The notes under the pieces are model-generated. The model was not told where the DNA came from. It ran no database searches and saw nothing but the letters and a program-made list of their open reading frames with translations. 64,000 nt of DNA from Bettongia penicillata ogilbyi (taxonomy: Eukaryota; Chordata; Mammalia; Diprotodontia; Potoroidae), in the NCBI GenBank assembly GCA_023548195.1, contig JAJHZJ010000579.1, forward strand, positions 1,528,084 through 1,592,083. Reading direction: 5' to 3'. The position numbers and the translations under genes were made by a program. Shown piece by piece: positions 41,831 to 52,975 of the stretch. Numbering within the stretch: position 1 is the first letter of the stretch; every line of letters begins with the position of its first letter.

Positions 41831-42456
41831 CTGTGAAAAATAATGGGGGGGGGGCGATGCTCAGGGAGGGGAGCCACAGATGCAAAGGTGTTCCCACCAT
41901 TGTGAGAAGCCCACCGACTAGCACTCTAGATCCATTTAGCCACATCACATGTAACAACTTTTTCAAAGATATATTTATAAACAGAGCAAGAACAAGCATG
42001 CAAACATTTCCCCTGATAATCTCAGTCTCAATTCTTACATACCATTGGTCCCACCAAGTTCACATACAAAGTTGGCTTCTCTCTTTGGACCCTTTGTGTT
42101 GAATGAGTTCTTGTCCGAGTTACTGCAGGACTGAGGTCTGGAAGGTTATTCCTTGGTTCAAAGGGCATTCTGTGCTGACCCTCACTCCCAGATTCAGAGT
42201 GGCTCATTCTCTCAACCTTTTGAAATTTTCAGAATTGAAGACTCTAATCCCCAAATGGAAAAGAATAAACAAAAAGACCAAGGACTAAGGCTTTTTTATT
42301 AGGGGCCACATGGTCTCAGAGGGGAGAAGATCATAAGGCTTTTCCTTTTATATCATGATATCTCACAGATACCATAAGCAAAAGCATCACCAAGATCCCC
42401 CAAGAGCAAATAAGGTAAAAAAAAAAATGGTAACTGTTAATGAGTCTCCAAAGACA
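41831..42456. other. unassigned spacer
   Basis: Nothing recognised; a run of nine G lies at 41845-41853. Confidence 0.4.
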
Positions 42457-42457
42457 A

Positions 42458-42720
42458 TCTGAGGCATCTTAGTGGTACAATTGATAGAGTCCTGGATCTG
42501 GAGTCTGGAAGATGTAAGTTCAAATCTAGCCTCAGACACTTAGTAGATGTGAGACCCTGGGCAAATCACTAAACCTGTTTGACTCAGTTTCCTCAGCTAG
42601 AAGAGAGAAAATGATAGTACTTACCTCTCGGAGTTGTTGTGAGGATAAAATGAGTTAATATTTGTAAGGCATTTAGCACAGTTCCTGGCACACAGGAGGT
42701 ATCTAATGGGTTTTTTTCTT
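42458..42720 (+). repeat. core-SINE (MIR-like), complete
   Basis: GAGGCATCTTAGTGGTACAA, TTGATAGAGTCCTGGATCTG, AAGTTCAAATCTAGCCTCAG, GAGACCCTGGGCAAATCACT, CTCAGTTTCCTCAGCTAG, GTTGTTGTGAGGATAAAATG, ATTTAGCACAGTTCCTGGCA. Confidence 0.9.
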
Positions 42721-43019
42721 CCTTCGTTCCTTCCAATCAAAGAGCCTTCCCCTCACCAAGTAACTAGCTAACCAGAACCTGTTACAGAATGTCTATGCAT
42801 GCTCATGCAAGTCTCTCTAAGAAACTGTCCTTATATGCCATCATGATTATTTCTAGAAGTGACAGCTCCCTAGTATCCTCCACATAGACAGGATGCATCA
42901 GCCAAACAAGATGATAGGGTCCATACAGGTACCAGACCCGCCTCCATCCCAATAATACTCATAAGATGATATTTAATAGAAACAAACTTAAAAAAAATCT
43001 TACTCTTGGGTTCAAATTA

Positions 43020-43124
43020 TCAGTTTCTCAAGAGTAAAATAAAGGAAAGAGATAGAATCAAATGGAACAACATAAGCAAAGCACTTTGCAAACCTTAAAG
43101 TGCTGAGTAAATGCTAGCTATCTG
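43020..43124 (+). repeat. core-SINE 3' tail
   Basis: CAGTTTCTCAAGAGTAAAAT, then AAGCACTTTGCAAACCTTAA, AGTGCTGAGTAAATGCTAGC. Confidence 0.65.
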
Positions 43125-43729
43125 GAAAAGATCTAAAGTATTTCATGGATGACAAGCTCCATATAAGTTAATAATAGGGTGTGACAAATTAAAAAAAACT
43201 AAAAACATTAGGCTGAATTAAGAGGCAAATTGTCTAAGGATCAGGGATGTGCCAAGTCTGCTCTACTCTGCCTTATACGGATTCATTAAGTGTGCACTAC
43301 TTTTCAAAAAGCTCGTTGAAAACCTGGAGAACATCCATACCAGAGTCACCAGAGCCCCCAAATCGTGCCATATACAACTTAATTAAAGGAACTGAGAACG
43401 CTTCACAGAAAAAGTTTAGGAAGAAAGTGATGTCACTTTTGAGACATTAAAGAACTGGAAACAAAGTGGGTACCACTGAGCTGGGAATATTGTTTTAAGG
43501 AAGGATTCCATTGAGGTAAGGGAGTCAGTAGAAAGTAACAGTGATTTTTTAAAGCATCGATAATGTATTCATTTTTTAAGTATTTATTTTTTTAAATGGT
43601 AGTCAATTTTCAAATTCTGAAATACTTTCATCTGAAAGAGGAGAGAATTAGGAGCAGGAGATGAGAGTTTACACTTGATTTAAAGGAATGATTCTTAACA
43701 ATTATTTATCAAAAGTAGAAAGGGCTCTA
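43125..43729. other. unassigned spacer
   Basis: Nothing recognised; the frame 43247-43450 has no domain. Confidence 0.4.
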
Positions 43730-43853
43730 GTGAAAGGGAAAAGATTCTACCTCAAGCAAGGTCTTTAAGCGAAGACTGACCAATTATCAGGCATGGATAG
43801 GGATTATACTAGATGGTCTCTGAAATCCCTTGTGACTCAAATTTTATGATTCT
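43730..43853 (+). repeat. CR1/L3 3' terminus, forward
   Basis: AGACTGACCAATTATCAGGC, TTATACTAGATGGTCTCTGA, AATCCCTTGTGACTC and a final ATTTTATGATTCT at 43841-43853, the hallmark CR1-clade 3' end (ATTCTATGATTCT). Confidence 0.8.
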
Positions 43854-43857
43854 CTTT

Positions 43858-44126
43858 GCTGTTAGCTTTCAGTTGTTTCTGATTTTTCATGACCCCATTT
43901 CAGGTTTTCTTAGCAGAGACAATGGAGTAGTTTGTCATTTCCTTCTCCAGATCATTCTACAGATGATAAAACTGAGACAAATGGCTTAAATTTTTGGCTC
44001 AAAAAGGTAAAATGACTTGCCCAGGGTCACACAGCTACTAAGTATATGATGCCAGATTTTAACTCAAGGCAATGAATCTTCCTGATTCCAGGCCCAGCAC
44101 TCTAAGTACTGCACCAAATCATCTCT
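43858..44126 (-). repeat. MAR1-like SINE, reverse, complete
   Basis: TTTCAGTTGTTTCTGATTTT, TCATGACCCCATTTCAGG, ATGGAGTAGTTTGTCATTTC, CTTCTCCAGATCATTCTACA, GACTTGCCCAGGGTCACACA, CTTCCTGATTCCAGGCCCAG. It starts immediately at the CR1 terminus. Confidence 0.9.
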
Positions 44127-44224
44127 AAAACAAGATACTTCACATCCTTCCTTAAGGGCATAGCTCTCAATATAAAATAAAACAATTATCAGAATTACTT
44201 TCAGGTGGCAAAGAAAATACACAC

Positions 44225-44418
44225 ATACCAATTGGCACAGTGCTGGGCCTGGATTTCAGGAAGACATGAGTTCATATCCAACCACAGCTACTTACTGGTT
44301 GTATGATCCTGGACAAGTTGCTTAACCTCTGTTTGTTTCAGTTTCGTCCTTTTTAAAAGAGGAGATTGAACTCAGAGGTCTCTACGGTCTCTTTCAGCCC
44401 CAAATCTTGGATGTCATG
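44225..44418 (+). repeat. MIR3-like SINE, forward
   Basis: TTGGCACAGTGCTGGGCCTG, CAGGAAGACATGAGTTCATA, TTGCTTAACCTCTGTTTGTT, AGAGGAGATTGAACTCAGAG, GTCTCTACGGTCTCTTTCAG, CCCCAAATCTTGGATG. Confidence 0.8.
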
Positions 44419-44439
44419 GCCAATTTGTGCTTATAAAAT

Positions 44440-44655
44440 GAAAGATTCTCAAAGGCAAAGGCTACCTAGGGGGTCATCCAATCCAACCTCCACCTGAATA
44501 AGAATACTCTCTACAACAAATCCTATAAGTGGTCATCTATCTGGCCTATATCGAAGGCAATCCTTTATTTCCTGAGGTAACCCATTCTCCTCTTGGAAAA
44601 CTCTCTTTGGTAAGTTTTTCCTTCCATCAAACTTCAATCTTTGTTTCTGCAAAGT
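44440..44655 (-). repeat. CR1/L3 3' region, reverse
   Basis: GGTCATCCAATCCAACCTCC, TAAGTGGTCATCTATCTGGC, GAGGTAACCCATTCTCCTCT, TTTGGTAAGTTTTTCCTTCC. Confidence 0.75.
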
Positions 44656-45712
44656 AAGGAGGTGACACAGTCAGATCAGTGTTTCTGCATATGGCAGAGA
44701 TAAGTCAGTAACTGAAAATTTGTCACTAAAACCCAACAAAGTCTATAACTTCATGCTGCAAGTGCATACGGATGTTGTCACAAAACAAAAAAACCACAAG
44801 CTGAAGCCCAGTTGCCCTTCTGCACAGGTATAGACTAAGTCCAAGAAAGAGACAAACTACCTAAAAATTCAATAGCTTCTAAGCCTCACATTCATGACAG
44901 CAAGTACTAAGAATAGCAACATTGCTTTCTCCCACTTTTATTTTCCAGTTGAGATGTACACCACTAGGTTTGCCATTTTTCCCCTGTTGGAAAGTGGCCT
45001 CATGTGTCTACATTTCCTTTTTTTTAATGGCTATTATAAAAAGCTTCATCCCATCCGTGATGTGAGCTGAAGCCATTAGTGACTGAGGGCATACATCATG
45101 CCAATGCGCACCCTCAACCCAACAAGAGCTGAGTTTCCATTTCCTAAGAGAACATGGAACAAGATGGTGCCAGTGTAAAAGCACTCACAGGGACTTATAA
45201 AACAAGCTAAGTAGGCCTGTCTTTCCTCTGTGGAGCTTCAAAGGGCCCCTGAAAACCACGTAAAAGCCAAAGCAGTGTAGGGGAAATTCTGGTCTCTTTT
45301 TAATACATCTCAAGGGAAGTCAAAACAGAGTGCAAATTTCCACTCAGAGCACTGGGATAGTACATTTATTTATAGTTGTTGTCGGAGTTTTTTAATAGTT
45401 AAAATGCATAGGTCTTGCAACTGGTCAAGCAGGCCTTGTAATATTTGAGAACAAGGAAAAGAAAGAAGCCATTAGGTAGGGCTAGGAGCAGGGATGGAAC
45501 CCAGCATGGTGTTTCTCGTGATGATAGGCATAAGGGAAGAAAATTTTGCAATATTTTACCTGAGGGTCTGTAATTCAAAATAATTTTTTCCTCAGTTTTG
45601 CGGGGTTTTTTTTAACCTTGCTTCTGCAGTCCTAATACCAACTCATGTTTGTAAGGAACTCTTTTTTTCAGAATATTCACATATAATCTCTCTAATGTTG
45701 ACAAAGTCTCAC
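44656..45712. other. unassigned non-coding stretch
   Basis: Nothing recognised. Confidence 0.4.
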
Positions 45713-45830
45713 TAACTGAATCACAGGACCTCAAACTTGGAAGAGACCTCAGGGATCATCTTGCCGTCTTACCTCAAGAGAGAATATCCTTGCAGCATCA
45801 CTAACAATCGCTCATCCATTTAAACACCCT
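45713..45830 (-). repeat. CR1/L3 3' end, reverse
   Basis: ACTGAATCACAGGACCTCAA, ACTTGGAAGAGACCTCAGGG, ATCATCTTGCCGTC. Its leading words recur at 48340-48366. Confidence 0.7.
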
Positions 45831-45883
45831 TATTAATAAAAATAAGGCTATAATGTTTTTGTTTTGAAGGAGTGTAATCACTG

Positions 45884-46004
45884 GATCATAGATTTAGAGA
45901 TAAAAAGGAGATTGAGTCTAGGTTCTCATTTTACATATGAGGAAACTAAGGTCAAGAGCAGTTAAGTGACTTGACCAAGGTCACACAGCCAGAAAGTATC
46001 CGCA
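45884..46004 (-). repeat. MIR3-like SINE, left part (split by MAR1)
   Basis: GGATCATAGATTTAGAGATA, CATTTTACATATGAGGAAAC, GTTAAGTGACTTGACCAAGG, TCACACAGCCAGAAAGTATC. It appears to continue at 46232. Confidence 0.8.
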
Positions 46005-46007
46005 ATA

Positions 46008-46231
46008 GGGCAGCTTGGTGGTATGGTAGATAGAGCACTAGGCCTAGAGTCAGGAAGACTTGAGTTCAAATCTGGCCTCAGACACTTACTAACTGTGTGA
46101 CCCTGGGCAAATCACTTAAATCTGTTTGCCTCAGTTGTCTCATCTATAAAATGAACTGGAGAAGGAAATGGCAAACCACTCCACTATCTTTACCAAGAAT
46201 AAATCAGACACTACTGAAATAATAACAACTT
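46008..46231 (+). repeat. MAR1-like SINE, forward, nested in MIR3
   Basis: AGGGCAGCTTGGTGGTATGG, TAGATAGAGCACTAGGCCTA, GAGTTCAAATCTGGCCTCAG, GTGACCCTGGGCAAATCACT, GAAATGGCAAACCACTCCAC, TACTGAAATAATAACAAC. One of the best-preserved SINEs here. Confidence 0.92.
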
Positions 46232-46275
46232 CCTCAATTCAAATCTAATGTTCAACCCACTATACCACATTGAAA
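46232..46275 (-). repeat. MIR3-like SINE, right part
   Basis: TTCCTCAATTCAAATCTAAT, GTTCAACCCACTATACCACA completes the reverse SINE interrupted at 46004. Confidence 0.65.
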
Positions 46276-46390
46276 TAATGGAAAAATTTTAGATTTGAAC
46301 TCAAATCTCATCTCTGCCATCTATCTGTCCTTGGGCAAATCTCCTTCCCATCTCTGGGCCTTGGTTTTCCTAATCTTTGTTTAGTGACCC
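46276..46390 (+). repeat. MIR-like SINE fragment, forward
   Basis: GAACTCAAATCTCATCTCTG, TGTCCTTGGGCAAATCTCCT, CTCTGGGCCTTGGTTTTCCT. Confidence 0.65.
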
Positions 46391-46527
46391 CTGTTTCATA
46401 AGTAAAGCAGAGTCCCTTCTCAAAAGAAGACCCCAATGACTATGGTTGCAATTAATGAAATGTTGCTGTAACTAGATTGTGAATCCAGAGGAAGAAACCT
46501 TCACCTATCACATCATCCTTTAATAAA

Positions 46528-46695
46528 AGTCGTAGAATCTTAGAGTTTGAAGGAAGAGACCTCAGAGACTGTCTAGTCCAACAAATAATTGAACAAAAAT
46601 TCCTCTACAACATAATCACCAAGGGTTCATCCAGCTCCTACTTAAAGATCTCCAGGAAAGGCAGCTGACTACCTTCCAATTCCTTTAGGATTTAT
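46528..46695 (-). repeat. CR1/L3 3' region, reverse
   Basis: CGTAGAATCTTAGAGTTTGA, GAGACCTCAGAGACTGTCTA, GTCCAACAAATAATTG, AGGGTTCATCCAGCTCCTAC, TTAAAGATCTCCAGG. Confidence 0.78.
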
Positions 46696-47484
46696 TTAGA
46701 TTTATTTATTTCCTTTAGAGTTTATTAGGTGTTTTTCAAAGATTATTCTGAAGCCTTGCAAGGAAAAGACCAAGGACAACTAAAAGGCCAATAGAATAAG
46801 AACACAGTCTGAGTCATCTGCCTTTGGTTTCTGATTTTGTACTCTTTTTTTTTTCTTTTTTTTTCCTTTTTTACTATAATGTCCTTGTTTCATAACTTGT
46901 TCCATATGTTTGTCATCCTTTATGAAATAGCTCCACATTAGTTTCTCCAGTCTAATGCTTGAATCTTGACATCTGTTTTTTCCTATTCTTTTGTGATTTA
47001 TTTTGGTGTCTGCATGAACTTGCTCTATGATGGTCAAAGGAATTTGCTCCCATTCATTCTTCCCGTAAGCTCCCCTGGTGCCTCTCAGTGTAATCCAACT
47101 ACTACAAAGCCAAGTGGGCAAATACACATGGTGCCAGGCCACAAGAGTTTCCAGGTTTGCAGGCCACTGCTATCCTAACACCATTTCTCTCCACCCCAAC
47201 TTTGCTCTCCAAAGAGGGAGGGGAATCCAGATTTCTCCACAGGCCCTTAGGCAAATTTGGGATTATTTTCTAGGGGTACTACAACCTACCATTTGGATAT
47301 GACCATCTCAAATATATGCAAATTTTGCAGAGATCATCTCACTGTATTCTCACAATAAGGGTGAATACAGGGTGCATGCCATGAAGCATCTGAGACACAA
47401 TAATGATTCACCCATCCCAGTGTTCTATATTTAATTGCAATAGTTAAAATTTGGTTCCTTATAAAACTCATAGAAGGTTTTTTT
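46696..47484. other. unassigned non-coding stretch
   Basis: A T-rich run lies at 46846-46871. The facing frames 46780-47302 have no recognised domain. Confidence 0.4.
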
Positions 47485-47555
47485 CTTAAGCATTTATCAA
47501 GTACCCACTCTATGCCAGGCATTGGGCTAAACACTGGATAAATCTCTATTCCATC
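47485..47555 (-). repeat. L2/MIR 3' tail, reverse
   Basis: TTAAGCATTTATCAAGTACC, CACTCTATGCCAGGCATTGG, GCTAAACACTGG. Confidence 0.7.
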
Positions 47556-48144
47556 AGCCTCCAAAAGCTGAAAATCTCCTGTCTTTTAGCACCACATCCC
47601 TTCCCCCCCCAAAAAAAAAACCCTTAACTTCTTTTAATTATCTATTTTGGATTAACTATCTGTGATTTCACCTGTTTGTTCTCAATACTTTATCTATCTG
47701 CTTTATACTATCCCTTCAGGCACTCAGTACTGTATGTTTACTGTATAAAGTAGCATTTGTTTTATTTATTCTAAAAACTACTCTTTTCCAGATCTGAGGT
47801 ACCTTCTCTTTCCAGTATCTTGGGCTTTGATTAACCATTTCATTTTTCCCCTCTCTAAACCACTTCATGACTATGTTGACTTTGTACATATAACCCTCTT
47901 CTCCCTTCACTTTGGATTTCACGACTGAAGAGTCTTTTTTTCAGTCTATCCTTATCTGGAAGCTACTTTTTGAAAAACTTAGAGCAAGAGGAGTTACCCT
48001 TCTCTTGACCTTATTCAATTCTATCTTTCTTGGAAGGGTAACTTGAATTATGTACAATATTCCACACATGAAAATCCAGTAGTTATAAAAAAGAACAAGA
48101 TGTGTTCTCGTTTTTTCCCACTACTTTACCCAACAATGTCTAGG
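47556..48144. other. unassigned spacer
   Basis: Nothing recognised. Confidence 0.4.
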
Positions 48145-48200
48145 TTTTTTTGTCCTTCGTTCTCAAAGAGGAGCATAAAATGACTCCTAAACTCCATGCC
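48145..48200 (+). repeat. family X, short fragment
   Basis: TTTTTTGTCCTTCGTTCTCA then AAGAGGAGCATAAAATGACT matches the 5' end of family X. Confidence 0.5.
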
Positions 48201-48339
48201 TGGGTCATAAGTGAGAAGATAGAAACCATCAAGCCGTAATCTAATTTTCATTATTTTGGTAGCCCAGATCTGTCAATATTTGCTCCTTGATACTATTTTC
48301 TTCTTTTAACGTAAGAGTGGGGTGACTGATTTACCCAGT

Positions 48340-48366
48340 CACTGAATCACAGGACCTCAAACTTGT
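48340..48366 (-). repeat. CR1/L3 3' tail snippet
   Basis: ACTGAATCACAGGACCTCAA then ACTTG is identical over about 24 bases to 45717-45741; only the tip of the element is present. Confidence 0.5.
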
Positions 48367-48804
48367 GATAAGTGAGTGATAAGATGTCCAATTAATCTCT
48401 TCACTCTCAGTCCTTAGACTAAGTATAAAAAGGCCTTCAGATTGGAATGATTTATGCAAAAGACTCCTGTTCAGATAGGCCAAGTAGTATGGATCATGAC
48501 TCAGGGAATGTCCATGAATTATCAAGTGAATGAAGAAAGGATTCCATTCCAGAAAATGGAGCAAGTATGCCATTCTAACACACTCTCTAAGGAACAAATG
48601 TCAGAATGAACTGTGACAGGAAAGAAAAATCCACAAACCCAGAAAGAGAAAACCCAGGCTGAAGGAATTCCCAAGAAAAGGTCAGCTCTTTGGCAATTTT
48701 CCTTTCCAGTATCTATCATAGATGTTAAAATATAATCTGCTGCTTTGTTACCCATTTCCCATAAACTGAATTTTTCTTCAACCACAAAGAGGTCAGAGGG
48801 TAAT
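48367..48804. other. unassigned spacer
   Basis: Nothing recognised. Confidence 0.4.
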
Positions 48805-49050
48805 GAATAATAAATTTATATGGCACTTGTAAGGCTTGCAAAGCACTTTATACACATTATCTCATTTTATCTTCAACAATTCTAAGAAGCAGGTGCTATT
48901 ATTATCCTTAATTTATAGGTAAGGATATAAATGTTAAATAACTTGCCCAAGGTCACACAGCTAGTAAGTAACCATGAGGTCAGATTTTAACTCAGGTCTT
49001 CCTAATTCCCGGTTCAGTACTCTATCCATTATGCCACTAGTTCCCTCAGA
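48805..49050 (-). repeat. MIR-like SINE, reverse, long copy
   Basis: ATTTATATGGCACTTGTAAG, AAGCACTTTATACACATTAT, CTATTATTATCCTTAATTTA, AACTTGCCCAAGGTCACACA, GCTAGTAAGTAACC, ACTCAGGTCTTCCTAATTCC. Confidence 0.88.
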
Positions 49051-49274
49051 ATTAAGGTTGATATGTGTTAAGTAAATCAGAGAGCCTAACCTCTTCTTAG
49101 ATGTTAGGAATTTTTCTAACTGGGTTCTTATAGCTATAATGATTAGAATTCATAACTTTTTATCTAAAACAAAATCCCTAAAGCTCAAGAGGGAATCAAG
49201 CATCCTTGGGAACCATCACATTGCCCCTGGGGTTAAAACAAGCTAATTATTATAGCAGCTTGTTGCAATGATAA
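49051..49274. other. unassigned spacer
   Basis: Nothing recognised. Confidence 0.4.
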
Positions 49275-49420
49275 AGGCATAAGTCAACAATCATTGATCA
49301 AGCTCACACTATTATACCAAGCTCTGTGCTACAGGCTAGGGTTATGGAAAATGAAATGAGATAGTTCCAGTCCTCAATGAGATTACATTCTGTTAGGAGG
49401 AATACTGACACTTCAACCAC
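49275..49420 (-). repeat. L2 3' end, reverse
   Basis: CAATCATTGATCAAGCTCAC, ACCAAGCTCTGTGCTACAGG, GTCCTCAATGAGATTACATT, CTGTTAGGAGGAATACTGAC. Confidence 0.6.
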
Positions 49421-49789
49421 ATATTAAATCGTCTGAGCCCAGAACTAGTTATCTTCAGAGGTGGATTACCTTCCTGAGCAGGTTAGGCAAGAGTCCTATA
49501 TCATTTGTGATACACAGAGACATCCAGATTTCCTAGCAGAGACTTCTGCTTTCTCAAAGAAATTTTGGACTGCACAAATCTTCTGGGGTCTAAATCAAAT
49601 GAAAGAAAACTCTAAAGACTTAGTTTTACTTATCACTTCAAAGTACCAAAATGAAAACCCAAGAAAATCATGAAGGGAGGCATTCCCTTGGTTCCATGAT
49701 CCTATCTAAGTGATTACCACAGTAGTGCTAGATTTACTCCCAATTCTCCAGAAAAAAATGAAAAAGAATTGCAAGAGTGCAAAGGTACT
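49421..49789. other. unassigned spacer
   Basis: Nothing recognised. Confidence 0.4.
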
Positions 49790-49925
49790 AGGAATTAAAC
49801 CAGAACTAAGCTCAAATCCTGGCTCTGTGACTTCCTAACACTGTGATTTGACATCTCGGCTCTGTTTCTTCAACTATAAAATGAGGGTCTAAGATCCCTT
49901 CTAACTCCAAAATCCTATGGAAAAC
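49790..49925 (+). repeat. MIR3-like SINE with L3 tail, forward
   Basis: CTCAAATCCTGGCTCTGTGA, TTTCTTCAACTATAAAATGA, GGGTCTAAGATCCCTTCTAA, CTCCAAAATCCTATG. Confidence 0.8.
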
Positions 49926-50184
49926 TCTATATCTATCTTACACAGACCTGTGTTCAGTCATTGTCACCAAGAGGGGATTGAAAGAAACTGGACCCAGGCC
50001 AATGTTCTGATACTTACTGGCTTCCCAATGTTGACATTCCTTGCACTTTTACAAAATTGAGGCAGCATGACTCCCCTCCCTTACGTGGCCAAGATCCTCC
50101 CAATAGACATTCTGCTCCTGCTGCTAAGGCAAATATGAAAGCAGGACTCCCTCTTCCTCCAACAGCTGGGTTATTGCTGGTAAA
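49926..50184. other. unassigned spacer
   Basis: Nothing recognised. Confidence 0.4.
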
Positions 50185-50358
50185 TAATCACAGTATCTTA
50201 GAATAAGAATGTACCTAAGAGGGGATCTAGACTAAGCCTATAATCTCTTTTACAATATATAACCTTTTTTGAAGACCTCCAATGAAGGGAAATCCACTAT
50301 CCCTCCAAGTAACCCATTCTCCTTTGGAATAGCTATAATACTTAAAAGAAACCTTTTT
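50185..50358 (-). repeat. CR1/L3 3' region, reverse
   Basis: AATCACAGTATCTTAGAATA, GAAGACCTCCAATGAAGGG, AAATCCACTATCCCTCCAAG, TAACCCATTCTCCTTTGGAA, TAGCTATAATACTTAAAAGA. Confidence 0.78.
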
Positions 50359-50361
50359 TCT

Positions 50362-50425
50362 TTATAATAATAGATCACATTTATGTAGTTCCTACTACAT
50401 GTCAGGCACTGTGCTAAGAATAGAT
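50362..50425 (-). repeat. L2/MIR 3' tail, reverse
   Basis: CATTTATGTAGTTCCTACTA, CATGTCAGGCACTGTGCTAA. Confidence 0.7.
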
Positions 50426-51337
50426 TTAAATAGCTCTTACTTCTCCGTATCATAAATTACCAAAATCTCATTTACCTTGATCAGTCCTATTCTTTATTTC
50501 ATCTTTCCCTTCTCCTCAACATTTATTTAAAAAAAAAACCTTTTATTGTTTTCCTTGGCCTTCCTAGGTAGTCAATCACTCTAAGCTTTGGTACTATAGA
50601 TTATTCCTTCCAGGACCATACCACATTTTTTATTTATCTTTCATTACCTATTTTTGCTTTTATTTTCTATGTGCATACTTCTTTTAGGAATTCCAGCTTC
50701 CTTATGAATTCCCTGTGCATCCACATTCATCTATAGCAACCATTCTTTTGTCTTCCAATCAAAGTTTTTTCTTTTGTGCTGCTGCACCCACAGTGTAGAG
50801 GGGATGCCCCTACCACCTATGACTAAGTTCCAGTTACTAAATGCACCTGTACTCCAGGTGGCCACTAACTTCCCCAAGTGTCTTATTTAAGCTACTGAAA
50901 TCTTGTAATAAAATTCATATTCACTGTGTAGGCATTTATATATATTTGTGAAATTTTTAGGCAATTACATCCATTTGTTTTCTCATTTTGTTACCTGAAA
51001 AAAATCTCTACATCTGAAAATTGTGGAGTACTGATGTCTATTTCTTCAAATCACCTTCATGTAACCCTTGAGAAAGAGACTCCAATAGCATGGGTAGCCC
51101 AAGTATACCTTAGGGACTGCTTTTATTTCTCTTGTTCTATCTGCCCGCACCCAGGAAACCTGGGAAAATATAAGCATGACATTTCAAAAAAGTCAAGATT
51201 GACTACCCATTTTGTTATCATGTAGTTCCCAGATATAACATAATGTTTTGGCGAAAGGAAGAAAATAAAACAGAATCCTTTAAACAAGTGCCCATTAGTC
51301 CCAGTAATCTATGTAAATCTTCAATCACTTCTGTTTT
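50426..51337. other. unassigned non-coding stretch
   Basis: The part 50600-50760 may be an upstream CR1/L3 segment in reverse, but I am not sure enough to call it. No gene seen. Confidence 0.35.
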
Positions 51338-51580
51338 GCTTAATCATTTTTCAGTCATGTCTGTGACCCCTTTTGGGATTTTCATGGCAGACATACTCAA
51401 GTGCTTTGCCATTTCCTTCTCCAGCTCATTTTACAGATGAGGAAATTCAGGAAAACTGGATTAAATGACTTGCCCAGGGTCACACAGGTAAGTAAGAGGA
51501 CAGATTTGAACTCAGGAAGTTGAGACTTCCTGATCCCAGACTCTGCATTCTATCCACTGTGCTACCTAGTTGTTCTCTGG
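51338..51580 (-). repeat. MAR1-like SINE, reverse, complete
   Basis: TAATCATTTTTCAGTCATGT, CTGTGACCCCTTTTGGGATT, TTTGCCATTTCCTTCTCCAG, CTCATTTTACAGATGAGGAA, GACTTGCCCAGGGTCACACA, CTATCCACTGTGCTACCTAG. Confidence 0.93.
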
Positions 51581-52855
51581 TCTACTATATTCTATTAACA
51601 TATAAACTCCTCGTCGAGAAAGGGATAATTTTGCTTTTTTGCATTCATGTCCCCAGTTCTTACCTGAGTAATTAGTAAATTTAGCCATTAGAAAAAGCTT
51701 TTCATAACTGATTGAACCCTGGGCTTTGTGGCTTTAGGTCTAGCACTCCATCCACGATGACAACAAGAGAGTCTCCAAACACAGTTTTAGAGGTTTAATA
51801 CTCTCATTTACTGGATGCTAGAGACATGTGAGGGAGAAAAGAGAATATAAGGGTGGATTGTATAGCCAGTTTTCCATTGTATGTTCTCTCTCTAATCAGT
51901 TGTACTTGAGATAAGTTTGCAAACTTTTCTTGATTTGTTGACGTGTAACACTTAACATAATTCATCATGTGACATGAGGGCCCAATGGTATTTGGGAGGA
52001 TTTTTTACCTCTCTGGTTCACTATTTTCACGCAGAAAATATGGGGACTGCATCATTATCCCATGTGTTACCAACTCCCTTCCAAAAACACAACTTACAAA
52101 ATTCAAAAAATAAAGTGTCTATTTACAAATTAAAGAAAATAAAGATAACTCTTAATAAGGTGCTAGTTTGCTCTCCTCCCTCTTCTCTTTGCAACTCCCA
52201 GCAGGTTGCATAGGTGCCTTTCCCTCAGAGAAAACTTGTCTCTGTTCTAGTCCCCACATTAATACAGAAAAAGAAAGCTTCTAAGTTTGTCTCAACAATA
52301 GTCACAGTTCAAATGAAATGTCAGGCTATGGTGCTGTACTCCAACATCCCTCCTTGGCATGATGGGCACCACTGCCACCAGCACCAAATTCTGACTTCAT
52401 ACGAGTTGTCCCAGGATTAAGGAATGTATCCAATTCCTTTCATCTCCTAAAAAAATTCCTTTTATCTTCTAGAGGGTGTGTGTTTAGCCCCAAAAATTGT
52501 TGTCTCCTTTCCTCTAGGTACAATATCCCTTCCATTTAAGAAAACACAGAAACTACTGATACAAGGTTTCTGAAGGAAAAGTGATGGGAATGTTATGAGA
52601 AGATGAGTCAAGTTCACCAAGGATCATCATTTATGCACTTGAGATTTTAGGAAAGATTCTCAAAAGTTCAGAGAAAACATTTGTGGTTCTATCTATCACA
52701 CTCTAAAATGGAATATGTCCCAAGAAGGATGAGAAGATCTCATAAACAAAATTTGAAGATGAAATTGTGATTGATTGCAATGAGGAAGAAAAAAGGAATT
52801 ACTGTCTAAAAAGAATGATGAACTCCTCGAAGGAGCTGTTTGATAAATAAATGAA
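51581..52855. other. unassigned non-coding stretch
   Basis: Nothing recognised; two adjoining plus-strand frames (51974-52420) have no domain. Confidence 0.4.
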
Positions 52856-52975
52856 ATACAACAAACATTTATTAAAGGCCTGCTATTTACACAACACTGT
52901 GCTAGACACTAAGGAGTATGTAAAGTTCAGATAAAACACAATCCCTGCTCTGAAGGACCTAACAGTATAACAAGC
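52856..52975 (-). repeat. L2 3' end, reverse
   Basis: ACAACAAACATTTATTAAAG, CTGTGCTAGACACTAAGGAG, AATCCCTGCTCTGAAGGACC. Confidence 0.75.
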
